From Clostridia bacterium (GTDB lineage Bacteria > Bacillota > Clostridia > Oscillospirales > CAG-272), in assembly GCA_017463865.1 (NCBI GenBank), contig JAFTOI010000034.1, positions 19,635-83,634 of the forward strand: a stretch of DNA of 64,000 nucleotides, written 5' to 3'. The notes below the pieces were generated by a model. That model was not told where the DNA came from. It saw only the letters and a list, made by a program, of their open reading frames with translations, and searched no databases. The stretch's first letter is position 1; each line of letters starts with the position of its first letter. This document shows positions 8,768-17,870 of this stretch, piece after piece. The translations under genes were made by a program, and so were the position numbers.

Positions 8768-9586
8768 ATGTACCGCTGTGACAGCCATATGCACACCCAT
8801 CTTTCCTTCGACGGACACCCTGCCGCGACCGTCGAGGCCATCTGCCAGACTGCGCTTGCGCGGGGGCTGGATGAGATCACCATCACCGACCACTGCGACA
8901 TCAACGGCGAGGTAGAGGCCATCTATGCGCACTATGAGATGGAGCAGGCACGGGCGGAGCTGATGGCGGCGCGCGAGGCGTATGCCGGCCGGTTGATCGT
9001 CAACTGGGGGGTGGAGCTGGGGCAGCCGCACCAGTATCCCCGGGAGGCGGCGGCGCTGATCGAGGCGGGCGGGTTTGACTTCGTGCTCGGCTCGCTGCAC
9101 AATCTGACCGGCGTGCCTGATTTCAGCTTTCTGTGCTATGACGAGATGCCCGACGCGCTGATGCATCAGTTGTTCAGCCGCGCGCTGGACGAGGCGGTGC
9201 AGGTCGTGCGCTTTCCGGGGATCCATGCGCTGGCGCACCTGACCTACCCCCTGCGCTACATGGCGAAGGCGGGGCGCAGCTTTGATCTGACGCCGCATAT
9301 CCCTGCCATCGAGGGGCTGTTTGCCGAGATGATCGCGCGCGGCGTTGACCTCGAGGTCAATTTCTCGACCCTGCGTACCGGGCTTGGCTTCGCGATGCCC
9401 GACGAGCCTGTGCTGCGGCTCTGGATGGCGGCGGGAAGGGAGCGCGTGACGCTGGGCTCGGATGCGCACAATCCGGCCGATGTGGCCGGCGGGCTTGATG
9501 ATGCGCTGGCACTCCTGCGCCGGTGCGGCATCACGAAAACTGTTACTTATCGCGGTGGTGTGCCGCATGTCCATTCCATTGATTGA
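8768..9586 (+). CDS. PHP-domain phosphoesterase, histidinol-phosphatase (HisK) type
   Basis: The 272-residue protein has all PHP motifs: DSHMHTHLSFDG at residues 5-16, ITDHCD near 40, a GSLHN segment near 112, HALAHLTYP near 157 and a final GSDAHNPADV near 236. The length and order fit histidinol-phosphatases of the PHP class. These dephosphorylate L-histidinol phosphate, but no his genes are near, so another phosphoester substrate is possible. It is the first gene of a run that continues with a MutS-like ATPase 18 bases downstream. Confidence 0.82.
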   Translation: MYRCDSHMHTHLSFDGHPAATVEAICQTALARGLDEITITDHCDINGEVEAIYAHYEMEQARAELMAAREAYAGRLIVNWGVELGQPHQYPREAAALIEAGGFDFVLGSLHNLTGVPDFSFLCYDEMPDALMHQLFSRALDEAVQVVRFPGIHALAHLTYPLRYMAKAGRSFDLTPHIPAIEGLFAEMIARGVDLEVNFSTLRTGLGFAMPDEPVLRLWMAAGRERVTLGSDAHNPADVAGGLDDALALLRRCGITKTVTYRGGVPHVHSID

Positions 9587-9604
9587 AGAAAGGATTGAAT
9601 AGAC

Positions 9605-11215
9605 GTGGATCTGACCAATTTCAGCCTGCTGTACCCCGATGCGGAGTCCCAGCGCCGGCGCTACAGCGGCGAGGATCGTCCTGACATCTCGGCTGAGGTC
9701 ATCGAGCAGCTGGCGCTGGGCGAGATGATCGACCTCAAGAACAGCGACCTCTCCGAGTATTTTACCGCCGATCCGGCGGTCATCCATTATCGTGCTGAGA
9801 CCTTTGCCGATATGCTGGCGCATGAGGAGCTGATCACGATGCTCAACGACCTGATGCCCGTGCTGGGCGACGTGATGGAGCTGCGCCGTCTGGAGGCGGA
9901 CAGCGGCGACACCGAGTCGTATCTGCTCAGCATCACCGAGATCGAGCTGTATATCTCCAGCATTGAGATCCTGCACCGTACGCTGCGCGATCTGCGTCCG
10001 CAGCTGAAAAGTGCGGCCTTCGGAACGCTGGCTGACCGCATCATTGAGTTGGCTGACAGCGAGTATTACGGCAACCTCAACAAGAAGCTGAACGAGCTGA
10101 CCTCCCGTGTCCGCGAGATCAAGAGTGTGACGGTGGGCGTCAACCTTGACGCACAGCTGCGGCCGAAAAACGCGGGTGTGTTGTCGATCAACAATGAGCC
10201 GTTCAAGTCGGGCGATGTGCTGGAGAAAATCCTGCGCCTTGACTTCAAGAACGACGATTACACCTGCATCGCCAGTCTGGTCCCCTTCGGCAAAAAGCAG
10301 TCGGAGGATCAGAAGGTGGCGCTGGGGCTGGCTTTTAATTCGGCCATCAACGAGGTCTACAAGTCCTCGCTGCGCTCTTGGAAGAAGATCGTGCAGAGCT
10401 ATGTGCTCGAGAACACCGATTTCCTGCTCAATCTTATGCCTGAGATCGAGCTGCTGGTCAAGGGCACCCGTTTGATGCAGGCGTTGACGGCGCGGGGGTG
10501 CAAGCTTTGCATGCCGACCATCCTGCCGGCGGAGGAGCGTGGGTTCCGCGCGTGGGGGATCTACAATCCTGCCGTTGCCCTCAAGGTCGAGGACGAGATT
10601 GTGACGAACGACCTGATTTTCGACGAGAATGCGACTATCTACATCCTCTCCGGCCCGAACCGCGGCGGCAAGTCGGTCATCACCTGCGCGCTGGGGCTGG
10701 CACAGGCGATGATGCAGCTGGGGCTATATGTGCCAGCTGAGCGGGCCGAGCTGTCGCCCTGCGATGCGATCTTCACGCACTTCCCGAGCATCACGACCGA
10801 TACCATCGACCATGGCCGTCTTGGTGAGGAGTGTGTGCGGCTCAACGATATTTTCGATCGGCTTACCGACCGGAGCCTTGTTTTGCTTGATGAGTCGCTG
10901 TCCTCGACCGGCTCCTTCGAGGGCGCGGCCATCGCGACCGAGGTGCTGGCGGGCCTCAGCCGCGCGCGCTGCCGCTGTCTCTTCTCGACCCATCTGCATG
11001 AGCTGGCGGCCGAGATCGACGGCATCAACGCCCGCACGGTCGAGTTCGGCGGCGGGAAGATCGACACGCTGGTGGCCGGTATCGAGGAGGGAAAGCGCTC
11101 CTTTAAGATCAAGCGCGCTAAGCCCGACGGCAAGAGCTACGCCCGCGACATCGCGGCCAAGTACGGGCTGTCCTATGAAAACATCATTCGCAAGATCGAC
11201 GCGAAAAACGCATAA
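9605..11215 (+). CDS. MutS-family ATPase lacking the mismatch-recognition domain
   Basis: The 536-residue protein lacks the N-terminal mismatch-binding and connector domains of MutS and has no Smr nuclease domain of MutS2. Residues 60-330 are a helical lever/clamp-like region. The ATPase has Walker A at 350-357 (GPNRGGKS where MutS has GPNMGGKS), Walker B ending Asp429-Glu430, and STHLHEL at 461-467. The Walker B region reads DESLSSTGSFEG in place of the usual DEIGRGTSTxDG. The start is GTG with an AAAGGA site upstream. Its role in DNA transactions is inferred only from the fold. Confidence 0.8.
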   Translation: MDLTNFSLLYPDAESQRRRYSGEDRPDISAEVIEQLALGEMIDLKNSDLSEYFTADPAVIHYRAETFADMLAHEELITMLNDLMPVLGDVMELRRLEADSGDTESYLLSITEIELYISSIEILHRTLRDLRPQLKSAAFGTLADRIIELADSEYYGNLNKKLNELTSRVREIKSVTVGVNLDAQLRPKNAGVLSINNEPFKSGDVLEKILRLDFKNDDYTCIASLVPFGKKQSEDQKVALGLAFNSAINEVYKSSLRSWKKIVQSYVLENTDFLLNLMPEIELLVKGTRLMQALTARGCKLCMPTILPAEERGFRAWGIYNPAVALKVEDEIVTNDLIFDENATIYILSGPNRGGKSVITCALGLAQAMMQLGLYVPAERAELSPCDAIFTHFPSITTDTIDHGRLGEECVRLNDIFDRLTDRSLVLLDESLSSTGSFEGAAIATEVLAGLSRARCRCLFSTHLHELAAEIDGINARTVEFGGGKIDTLVAGIEEGKRSFKIKRAKPDGKSYARDIAAKYGLSYENIIRKIDAKNA

Positions 11216-11226
11216 AGGAGAACAAT

Positions 11227-11703
11227 ATGGATAAGATCTTGAAAATGCTCGAGGATGATGCCACCCTCACCCCTGAGCAGATCGCACTGATGTGCGAAAA
11301 GGAGGTCGGCGAAATCCGCGATCTCATCAAAAAATACGAGGCTGACGGTGTCATCCTCGGCTACAAGACCATCATCGACTGGGACAAGACCGACCGCGAG
11401 TATGTCAGCGCGCTGATCGAGCTGAAGGTGCTTCCCCAGCGCGACCGCGGCTTTGACAAGGTCGCCGAGAAGATCTACAACTACCCCGAGGTGCAGAGCG
11501 TCTACCTGATGTCGGGCAGCTTTGATCTGGCTGTTTTTATCGAGGGAAAGACCATGCGCGAGGTGGCGTATTTTGTTGCCCAGAAGTTAGCGCCGCTGGA
11601 GTACATTCAGGCAACGGCGACCCACTTTATCCTGCGCAAGTACAAGGATAAGGGTGTCGTTTACGGGAATGTCGAGGTCGACGAAAGAGGGAATATCATT
11701 TGA
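11227..11703 (+). CDS. Lrp/AsnC-family transcription regulator
   Basis: The 158-residue protein has an N-terminal winged helix (residues 1-50, with EIRDLIKKYEADGVILGY) and a RAM/ligand-binding ferredoxin-like domain (about 60-140, with the VYLMSGSFDLAVFIEG core). Lrp/AsnC proteins form dimers to octamers that sense amino acids. Its stop overlaps the start of an aminotransferase gene, a pairing that is common in Clostridia and suggests control of an amino-acid conversion step. An AAAGGAG site precedes the ATG. Confidence 0.92.
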   Translation: MDKILKMLEDDATLTPEQIALMCEKEVGEIRDLIKKYEADGVILGYKTIIDWDKTDREYVSALIELKVLPQRDRGFDKVAEKIYNYPEVQSVYLMSGSFDLAVFIEGKTMREVAYFVAQKLAPLEYIQATATHFILRKYKDKGVVYGNVEVDERGNII

Positions 11704-12869
11704 TGGACTACGCAAACCTACTCTCCCAGACGGTGCAGCAGATCAAGCCGTCCGGGATCCGCAAATTCTTTGATCTGCTGGAAAATGTGCAGGATGTGGT
11801 TGCGCTGACCGTTGGTCAGCCTGACTTTGCGACCCCCTGGCACATCCGCGAGGCCGGCATTGCCAGCCTTGAACAGGGCAAGACCTACTACACCTCCAAT
11901 GCCGGTACGATAGATCTCCGCCGGGCCATTGCCGAGTATCTCGAGCGCCGATTTGCGCTGACCTATGCGCCCGAGAAGGAGATCATCGTCACGGTGGGCG
12001 GCAGCGAGGCCATCGACCTGACTATGCGCGCGCTGATCGAGCCGGGGGACGAGGTCATTGTGCCCACGCCCAGCTTTGTCTGCTACGGCCCGCTGGTCGA
12101 GATGTGCCACGGGGTGCCGGTCTACCTTGAGACCAAGGCGAAGGACAACTTCAAGCTGACGGCAGACGATCTTCGCGCGGCCATCACGCCGAAGACCAAG
12201 CTGCTGGTGCTTCCGTTTCCGAACAATCCCACCGGTGCGATCATGACGCGCGAGGATCTTGAGGCCATTGCCGCCGTTCTGCGCGGGACAAACGTGCTGG
12301 TCCTCTCGGATGAGATCTACGCCGAGCTGACCTATGGCCGCCGCCATGTGTCGATCGCCAACATCGACGGCATGGCAGAGCGGACGATCCTCGCCAGCGG
12401 CTTCTCAAAGGCTTACGCCATGACCGGTTGGCGCCTTGGCTACATCGCGGCGCCTGCGCCGCTGGCCAAGCAGATGCTGAAGATCCACCAGTTTGCTGTG
12501 ATGTGCGCGCCGACGACCAGCCAGTTCGCGGCTATCGAGGCCATGCGCAACGGCGATGAGGACATCGAATACATGGCGGAGGAGTACAATCGTCGCCGCC
12601 GCTACATCGTCAAGGGACTGCGCGAGATTGGGCTCGAGTGCTTCGAGCCGGAGGGGGCTTTTTATGTGTTCCCCAAGATCGCTGGCTTTGGCCTGGGCAG
12701 CGACGAGTTCTGCGAGCGTCTGCTGAACGAGGGCAAGGTGGCCATTGTCCCCGGCACGGCCTTCGGCCCGGGCGGTGAGGGCTTTGCCCGCATCTCCTAC
12801 GCCTATTCGGTCAAGCATATCACCGAGGCGCTGGCGCGGATGGAGAAGTTCATCGCGGGCCTGCGCTGA
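11703..12869 (+). CDS. PLP-dependent class I/II aminotransferase
   Basis: The 388-residue protein is a fold-type I aminotransferase. It shows VGQPDF near residue 40, the GGSEAIDL cofactor-binding turn near 100, PFPNNPTG near 175 (Asn contact to PLP), SDEIYAEL near 205 (Asp) and SGFSKAYAMTGWRLGY near 235 with the Schiff-base Lys. It resembles PatA/aspartate-type aminotransferases; the exact amino acid is unclear. ATG at 11703 was chosen (the TGATG overlap with the Lrp stop) over the TTG one codon upstream. It is translationally coupled to the Lrp gene. Confidence 0.92.
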   Translation: MDYANLLSQTVQQIKPSGIRKFFDLLENVQDVVALTVGQPDFATPWHIREAGIASLEQGKTYYTSNAGTIDLRRAIAEYLERRFALTYAPEKEIIVTVGGSEAIDLTMRALIEPGDEVIVPTPSFVCYGPLVEMCHGVPVYLETKAKDNFKLTADDLRAAITPKTKLLVLPFPNNPTGAIMTREDLEAIAAVLRGTNVLVLSDEIYAELTYGRRHVSIANIDGMAERTILASGFSKAYAMTGWRLGYIAAPAPLAKQMLKIHQFAVMCAPTTSQFAAIEAMRNGDEDIEYMAEEYNRRRRYIVKGLREIGLECFEPEGAFYVFPKIAGFGLGSDEFCERLLNEGKVAIVPGTAFGPGGEGFARISYAYSVKHITEALARMEKFIAGLR

Positions 12870-12897
12870 CCACTTTAGATAAAAGGAAGAAAGATAC

Positions 12898-15420
12898 ATG
12901 AAGAAGCTGCTTGTCGTCGACGGAAACAGTATCCTCAACCGCGCGTTTTACGGTGTCCGCATGCTGACCACTCATGACGGTCTCTGCACCAACGCCGTCT
13001 ATGGGATGATCACCATCCTCACCCGGCACATCGAGATGAGCGGGCCTGACGCCTGTGCCATTGCTTTCGACCGCAAGGCGCCGACCTTCCGTCACAAGCA
13101 GTACGCCGGCTACAAGGCCAACCGCAAGGGGATGCCTGAGGAGCTTGCTCAGCAGCTGCCCTATGCCAAGGAGGCGGCGGCGTTGCTGGGGTTCCGTGTG
13201 CTGGAGCTGGACGGCTACGAGGCGGACGATATTCTCGGCACGCTGGCGTCCCGCGCACGCGCGGCCGGCGTGGCCTGTGATATCCTCACCGGCGACCGCG
13301 ACTCGCTGCAGCTGATCGATGAGCCGGGGCAGACCCGCGTGCTGCTGGCGACCAATCAGGACACGCTCGTGTTTGACACGGCGGCATTCGTTGAGAAATA
13401 CGGCGTCCGCCCCGATCAGTTTGTCGACGTCAAGGCGCTGATGGGGGATGCGTCGGACAATATCCCCGGCGTGGCCGGCATCGGTGAGAAGACGGCGCTG
13501 AAGCTGATCGCGGAGTACGGCTCGCTGGACGCGCTCTATGCGGCGCTCGAGGAGGCTGACCTGACCAAGTCGGTCAAGACCAAGCTGATGCAGGGGCGGG
13601 ACAGTGCGATCCTATCGCGGGAGTTGGCGCAGATCTGCTGTGAGGCGCCCATCGAGGCTGAGATCACGGATCTGGCTTACACCGGGATGGATCGCGACGG
13701 CTGCCGAGATCTGTTTGAGAAGCTGGAGTTCCATGCGCTGATGAAGCGCTTTGATCTGTCGCCCAGCGACAAGGCGGGTGGGCGCAAGCCGCTTGCGGCT
13801 TGCGCGGTGTCGATCGAGACGCTGATGGCGCTGGATCCGGCGCAGCCGGCGGCGGTGGCCTGCCTGCCCGAGCAGGAGCAGGTGGCGCTCTGCACCGGCG
13901 AGGCGCTGTATACCGTCCCGGTGCGTGAGGCGGGGCCGCTGTTTGCTGATTCTGCACGCCGGCTGATCTGCTGGGACTGGAAGACGCAGCGCCATCTGCT
14001 GGCTGACTTTGGGGTGGATTTTGCGCATTGTGTGCATGATGTGATGCTCACCGCCTATGTGCTTGATTCAGCCGACAGCTACGGTATCCCGCGCCTGGTC
14101 AACCGTTACCTCGAGGAGGAGTACACCGAGGCGATCGCCGATGTGCAGTATGCGGCGGCGCTCTATCCCCTGCTTGACGCCCGTCTGCGCGAGAACGATG
14201 AAGCCAAGCTGATGTATGAGATCGAGCTGCCCACGGCTCGCGTGCTGGCTGATATGGAGGCGTTCGGTTTCAAGGTCGACTGCGACGGCTTGCGCCAGTT
14301 CGGCGAGGCGCTGACCAAGTGTGAGGCGGAATTTGCCGAGCGCATCTACACACTGGCCGGCACGACCTTCAACATCAACTCGCCCAAGCAGTTGGGGGAG
14401 GTGCTCTTCGATCGGCTCGGCCTGCCGGCGGGGAAGAAGACCAAGACCGGCTACTCGACCAATGCCGAGACGCTGGAGAGGCTGAGGCCCTTCCATCCGA
14501 TCATCGAGGATATCCTCGACTATCGCCAGGTCGCCAAGCTGCGGGCTACCTATGTCGACGGCCTGCTGCGTGTGGCGGATGAGAAGAGCAGGGTACACAC
14601 CTCCTTCAACCAGACCGGCACCGCGACGGGGCGGCTCTCCTCGCTGGAGCCGAATCTGCAGAATATCCCGATCCGCACGGCGCTGGGCCGGGAGCTGCGG
14701 AGGTTCTTTGTCCCTGAGAATGAGGACTACGTTCTGCTTGACGCCGACTATTCGCAGATCGAGCTGCGTCTGCTGGCTGACATCTCGGGTGACGAGACGA
14801 TGATCGGTGCGTTTGCCGGCGGCGAGGATATCCACACGGCCACTGCCTGCACGGTCTTCGGTGTGGAGCCGGAGGCGGTTACCCTCGAGCTGCGCAAGCG
14901 GGCCAAGGCGGTCAATTTCGGTATCGTCTACGGCATTGGCGACTTCTCGCTGGCGGAGGATCTTGGTATCCCGCGCGCGCAGGCCAAGCGCTATATCGAG
15001 GACTACCTCGCGGCTTATCCGAAGATCGACGCATATCTCAAGGATATCGTCAAGACCGCCTATGAGCAGGGGTATGTGACCACCATCTTCGGCCGTCGCC
15101 GCTACATTCCGGAGCTGGCAGGGCAGAACAAGAATCTGCGCAGCTTCGGGGAGCGTGTGGCGATGAACAGCCCCATTCAGGGCAGTGCGGCCGATATTAT
15201 CAAGATCGCGATGGTGCGGGTCGATGAGCGGCTTCGCGCACTTGGGCTGGATGCACGTCTGATTTTGCAGGTGCATGACGAGCTGATCGTCGAAGCGCAC
15301 CGCGACTGCGCCGACGAGGCGCTGGCTGTTCTGCGTGAGGAGATGGAAAACGCTGTGGCGCTCAAGGTGCCGCTCGATGTGGACGCCAAGATGGGCGAGA
15401 ACTGGTTCGCCTGCAAATAA
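12898..15420 (+). CDS. polA: DNA polymerase I
   Basis: The 840-residue protein has three domains. The N-terminal 5'-3' exonuclease carries GYEADDILGTLA and LTGDRDSLQL. The central 3'-5' exonuclease-like domain lacks the acidic metal ligands, so proofreading is predicted to be absent, as in many Firmicutes. The polymerase domain has motif A (DADYSQIELR), motif B (RAKAVNFGIVYG) and motif C (QVHDELIVE). It acts in Okazaki fragment processing and excision repair. An AAGGAAG site precedes the ATG and a strong hairpin follows the stop. Confidence 0.97.
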   Translation: MKKLLVVDGNSILNRAFYGVRMLTTHDGLCTNAVYGMITILTRHIEMSGPDACAIAFDRKAPTFRHKQYAGYKANRKGMPEELAQQLPYAKEAAALLGFRVLELDGYEADDILGTLASRARAAGVACDILTGDRDSLQLIDEPGQTRVLLATNQDTLVFDTAAFVEKYGVRPDQFVDVKALMGDASDNIPGVAGIGEKTALKLIAEYGSLDALYAALEEADLTKSVKTKLMQGRDSAILSRELAQICCEAPIEAEITDLAYTGMDRDGCRDLFEKLEFHALMKRFDLSPSDKAGGRKPLAACAVSIETLMALDPAQPAAVACLPEQEQVALCTGEALYTVPVREAGPLFADSARRLICWDWKTQRHLLADFGVDFAHCVHDVMLTAYVLDSADSYGIPRLVNRYLEEEYTEAIADVQYAAALYPLLDARLRENDEAKLMYEIELPTARVLADMEAFGFKVDCDGLRQFGEALTKCEAEFAERIYTLAGTTFNINSPKQLGEVLFDRLGLPAGKKTKTGYSTNAETLERLRPFHPIIEDILDYRQVAKLRATYVDGLLRVADEKSRVHTSFNQTGTATGRLSSLEPNLQNIPIRTALGRELRRFFVPENEDYVLLDADYSQIELRLLADISGDETMIGAFAGGEDIHTATACTVFGVEPEAVTLELRKRAKAVNFGIVYGIGDFSLAEDLGIPRAQAKRYIEDYLAAYPKIDAYLKDIVKTAYEQGYVTTIFGRRRYIPELAGQNKNLRSFGERVAMNSPIQGSAADIIKIAMVRVDERLRALGLDARLILQVHDELIVEAHRDCADEALAVLREEMENAVALKVPLDVDAKMGENWFACK

Positions 15421-15426
15421 AAAATC

Positions 15427-15454
15427 ACCGCCACGCGCATGTGCGCGCGGCGGT
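15427..15454. terminator. Terminator between polA and a convergent gene
   Basis: A 13-bp inverted repeat with one mismatch (15427-15439 / 15442-15454) is flanked by AAAAAA and TTTTATT, so it can work in both directions. Confidence 0.85.
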
Positions 15455-15458
15455 AATT

Positions 15459-16031
15459 TTATTCGGGCTCTTCTTCGTCGAGTCCGCGGTGGTTTTCGAT
15501 GGTGCGCTCGGCAATGGCGACGAGCTTCTCGCGCAGCCAGGCTGGGGAGAGGATGCGCACCTTGCCCTCGATCATCAGGATTGCGCTGAGAAAGAGGTCG
15601 ACGTGGCTGAACTCGCACAGATACTGGCCGCTGCCCTGATCGGCGATGATGAAGCGGTCGAGCGCCATTCGGGCGAGCTTGTCGGGAATGTGCAGGGTCG
15701 CGGTGAAGGGGATCTGCAGCTGGACGTAGTGCGGGTGTGCGGCGTCGATCGGCTCTTCGGCCATGGACAGCTGCGTGTCGAGCAGGTCGGTGTAGTCGCT
15801 CTCGCTGGCGTTTCTAATATAAATAGGAAGAGAAAAGTCCTCGCTGTAGCAGAAGCCGCGCCGTTCGGCGGAATAGCTCAAGGGCGCGCCGAGCTCCTCA
15901 CGCAGATAGCGGAGGTCGCGCTGGCCCTGCCGATGTGAGATGCCGAAGCGCTCGCAGAGACGCTGGGCGTTGGGGTAGCGGAAGGCTTTGATCTGCTCAT
16001 GCAGCCATTGGATGCGCGTGTAGGCGTTCAT
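15459..16031 (-). CDS. HTH (DeoR/HTH_11-type) regulator, WYL-like
   Basis: The 190-residue protein opens with a helix-turn-helix of the HTH_11 type (residues 5-55, with RLCERFGISHRQGQRDLRYL), followed by a short beta-rich region ending with AWLREKLVAIAERTIENH, the C-terminal helix pattern seen in WYL-domain regulators. It is shorter than classical WYL regulators (about 300). ATG at 16031 overlaps the stop of the upstream membrane gene (ATGA), so the two are coupled and probably work together. Confidence 0.75.
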   Translation of the reverse strand: MNAYTRIQWLHEQIKAFRYPNAQRLCERFGISHRQGQRDLRYLREELGAPLSYSAERRGFCYSEDFSLPIYIRNASESDYTDLLDTQLSMAEEPIDAAHPHYVQLQIPFTATLHIPDKLARMALDRFIIADQGSGQYLCEFSHVDLFLSAILMIEGKVRILSPAWLREKLVAIAERTIENHRGLDEEEPE

Positions 16032-16903
16032 TCTGCTGTCTCGCTTTCGTCGGAGGCGGTGTTGTCGGATGCGGGGGCGGGGGAGAGTTGTTCGCGGGTA
16101 ATGTCGAAGGTGCGGGCGATGAAGTAGAGCCACAGTGCGGTGATGGCGGCGAAGACGTCGGCGTAGTCAGTCAGCGACGGTACGGATGCGCAGGCGATCA
16201 TGCCGGGGAGGCCGCCGATCCCGCAGAGGAGGACAGCACAGAAATGGAAGAGCAGGGCCAGGCGGGGCTGGTGGCGATCAAGCAGCATGCGCAGCTCCTG
16301 CAGGAGGGCCAGCATAGCGGCAATCAGCGCCAGCATGACGGTGACCTTGGTCGGCTCGTTCATGGGGTGGGTGAAGTCAAAGTAAACCTTGGCCAGCGTG
16401 GCGACGGACCAGATGACCGGGAAGAAGCCGAGCAGCACACGCCAGCCAGCCTTGCGGCAGGCGGGGGAAAGTGCGGTGAAAAAATAGCCGGCGGAGAGGA
16501 GACCACAGAAGATGGTCAGCAGGTGCAGGACCAGATCGCGGCGATAGGCGTTGAAGTTGTTGGGCATGAAGCCATTGGTGAAGTAGGCGATGGCGTTCCG
16601 GCCGGCGAAAAAAAGGAAGATGAAGCCGCAGAGCGAAACGGCGAAGACTGCGGCCGTTGAATAAGCGGGCAGGGCGGGGCGCATGGAATTGCGGGGGAGG
16701 AAGATCAGGGATGTGGCTGCCCAGATCAGCGAAAGGATCAGCACGGCATCGGCGATGGTCGGCAAGGGGGAGCTGTAACTGAAATAGTGCAGGTCGGCAT
16801 CGTAAGCGAAGAGATAGCAGATCAACCGCAGGGCGATGCAGACGACGGACAGGATGGTCAGAGAATTGGTATAAATTTTCAGCTTGGCGTGGATCGGATT
16901 CAT
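16028..16903 (-). CDS. Polytopic membrane protein of unknown function
   Basis: The 291-residue protein has about seven to eight hydrophobic segments and an acidic, Ser/Thr-rich C-terminal tail in the cytoplasm. I recognise no family motif. It overlaps the downstream HTH regulator by 4 bases, so a membrane sensor plus regulator arrangement is possible (inference). A TATAAT on the minus strand near 16936 could be its -10, without a clear -35. Confidence 0.7.
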   Translation of the reverse strand: MNPIHAKLKIYTNSLTILSVVCIALRLICYLFAYDADLHYFSYSSPLPTIADAVLILSLIWAATSLIFLPRNSMRPALPAYSTAAVFAVSLCGFIFLFFAGRNAIAYFTNGFMPNNFNAYRRDLVLHLLTIFCGLLSAGYFFTALSPACRKAGWRVLLGFFPVIWSVATLAKVYFDFTHPMNEPTKVTVMLALIAAMLALLQELRMLLDRHQPRLALLFHFCAVLLCGIGGLPGMIACASVPSLTDYADVFAAITALWLYFIARTFDITREQLSPAPASDNTASDESETAE

Positions 16904-17099
16904 GTTGGATAGCCCTTCTTGTTTGTTTTCTTCTATTATAATATAATGTTGTGAACAAATTGTAACGAAGAGGGCCGATTTGCACAGTTTTTCCGAAAAA
17001 AGATTTGCGTAGGAAGGAATTGTGCAGTATATACAAAAATATGGCGAAATATTCGTGGAATATTCTATAAGAATTTTTCACGAAAATTTGAAAAAAAGC

Positions 17100-17128
17100 T
17101 TGCAATTTCCCTCGGTCTGGTGTATAAT
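17100..17128 (+). promoter_or_regulatory. Promoter of the S10-spc-alpha ribosomal superoperon
   Basis: TTGCAA (17100-17105) and TATAAT (17123-17128) are separated by exactly 17 bases. It is the only strong plus-strand promoter before rpsJ and gives a leader of about 300 bases. Confidence 0.85.
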
Positions 17129-17148
17129 AATAAAGCTTGATGTGCGAT

Positions 17149-17390
17149 GAAGCGAGAGGTTGCCGTGAAAGACAAAGTAACGGGTAATTTTCGTGGAGTA
17201 TGTCCGTGTCAACCGGGCGAAAGCAAACCAACGGCACTGGCCGCAGGGTTTCTGCTCTTGCCTTTCCCGGAGCCGCCGAAGCAATGATGCTGCGGTGAAT
17301 CCGGTTTTTGTAGGGCAAGGGTTGAAACGCACGGCTGAGTGTTGAAGAGGTTCCGCCCCATTTTAGAACGTTGCGGCAGACGCGGCCCCA
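17149..17390 (+). promoter_or_regulatory. Structured 5' leader of rpsJ, candidate ribosomal-protein autoregulatory RNA
   Basis: The roughly 300-base untranslated leader is rich in paired elements. One hairpin spans 17159-17188 (GUUGCCGU with ACGGGUAAU, one bulge). A long stem pairs 17255-17263 with 17312-17321. Inside it, 17273-17276 pairs with 17292-17295, and AGCA (17280-17283) pairs with UGCU (17288-17291). A further stem-rich stretch (about 17362-17415) precedes the rpsJ ribosome site. No terminator hairpin with a U-run is visible, so any control would be at translation or RNA stability. Function is inferred. Confidence 0.6.
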
Positions 17391-17439
17391 AAAGGGTTCA
17401 GGCCATGCGGCGACGGATTAAGAAAAGGAGGCAAAACAA

Positions 17440-17751
17440 ATGGCAGTCAAAGAGAAGATCCGCGTAAGACTGAAGAGCTACGATCACACGCTGATCGACA
17501 CCGCAGCTGAGAAGATTGTGGAGACCGCTAAGCGCAACGGCGCGACCGTATCCGGTCCTGTCCCGCTGCCGACTGAGAAGGAGATCGTCACGATTCTCCG
17601 CGCAGTCCACAAGTACAAGGACAGCCGCGAGCAGTTCGAGATGCGCACCCACAAGCGTCTGATCGACATCATCAAGCCGTCGGCGAAGACCGCTGAGGCG
17701 CTGATGGCAGTCGAGCTCCCTGCTGGCGTTGAGATGGAAATCAAGCTCTGA
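17440..17751 (+). CDS. rpsJ: 30S ribosomal protein S10
   Basis: The 103-residue protein matches S10 throughout: [15 protein letters not shown] at the start, [21 protein letters not shown] in the middle and MEIKL at the end. S10 belongs to the 30S head and is also NusE in antitermination. It opens the superoperon behind a long leader, with an AAAGGAGG site. The 119 bases to rplC hold two hairpins. Confidence 0.98.
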   Translation: MAVKEKIRVRLKSYDHTLIDTAAEKIVETAKRNGATVSGPVPLPTEKEIVTILRAVHKYKDSREQFEMRTHKRLIDIIKPSAKTAEALMAVELPAGVEMEIKL

Positions 17752-17774
17752 TCGACGCAGATCAAACCAAGCTC

Positions 17775-17851
17775 TCCGGCGATGATGGCAAGCCGGAATC
17801 CAGGTCATGTTGACAGTTCGCTGCTGACTGCGAAAATTCAAACCTGTCAAC
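17775..17851 (+). promoter_or_regulatory. Two hairpins between rpsJ and rplC
   Basis: Hairpin one is TCCGGC/GCCGGA (17775-17797). Hairpin two is a nested stem, GTTGACAG/CTGTCAAC (17809-17816 / 17844-17851) enclosing TTCGC/GCGAA. They end 11 bases before the rplC ribosome site and have no U-run. A processing or translational control role is possible. Confidence 0.55.
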
Positions 17852-17870
17852 CAATAATCATGGAGGAAAA

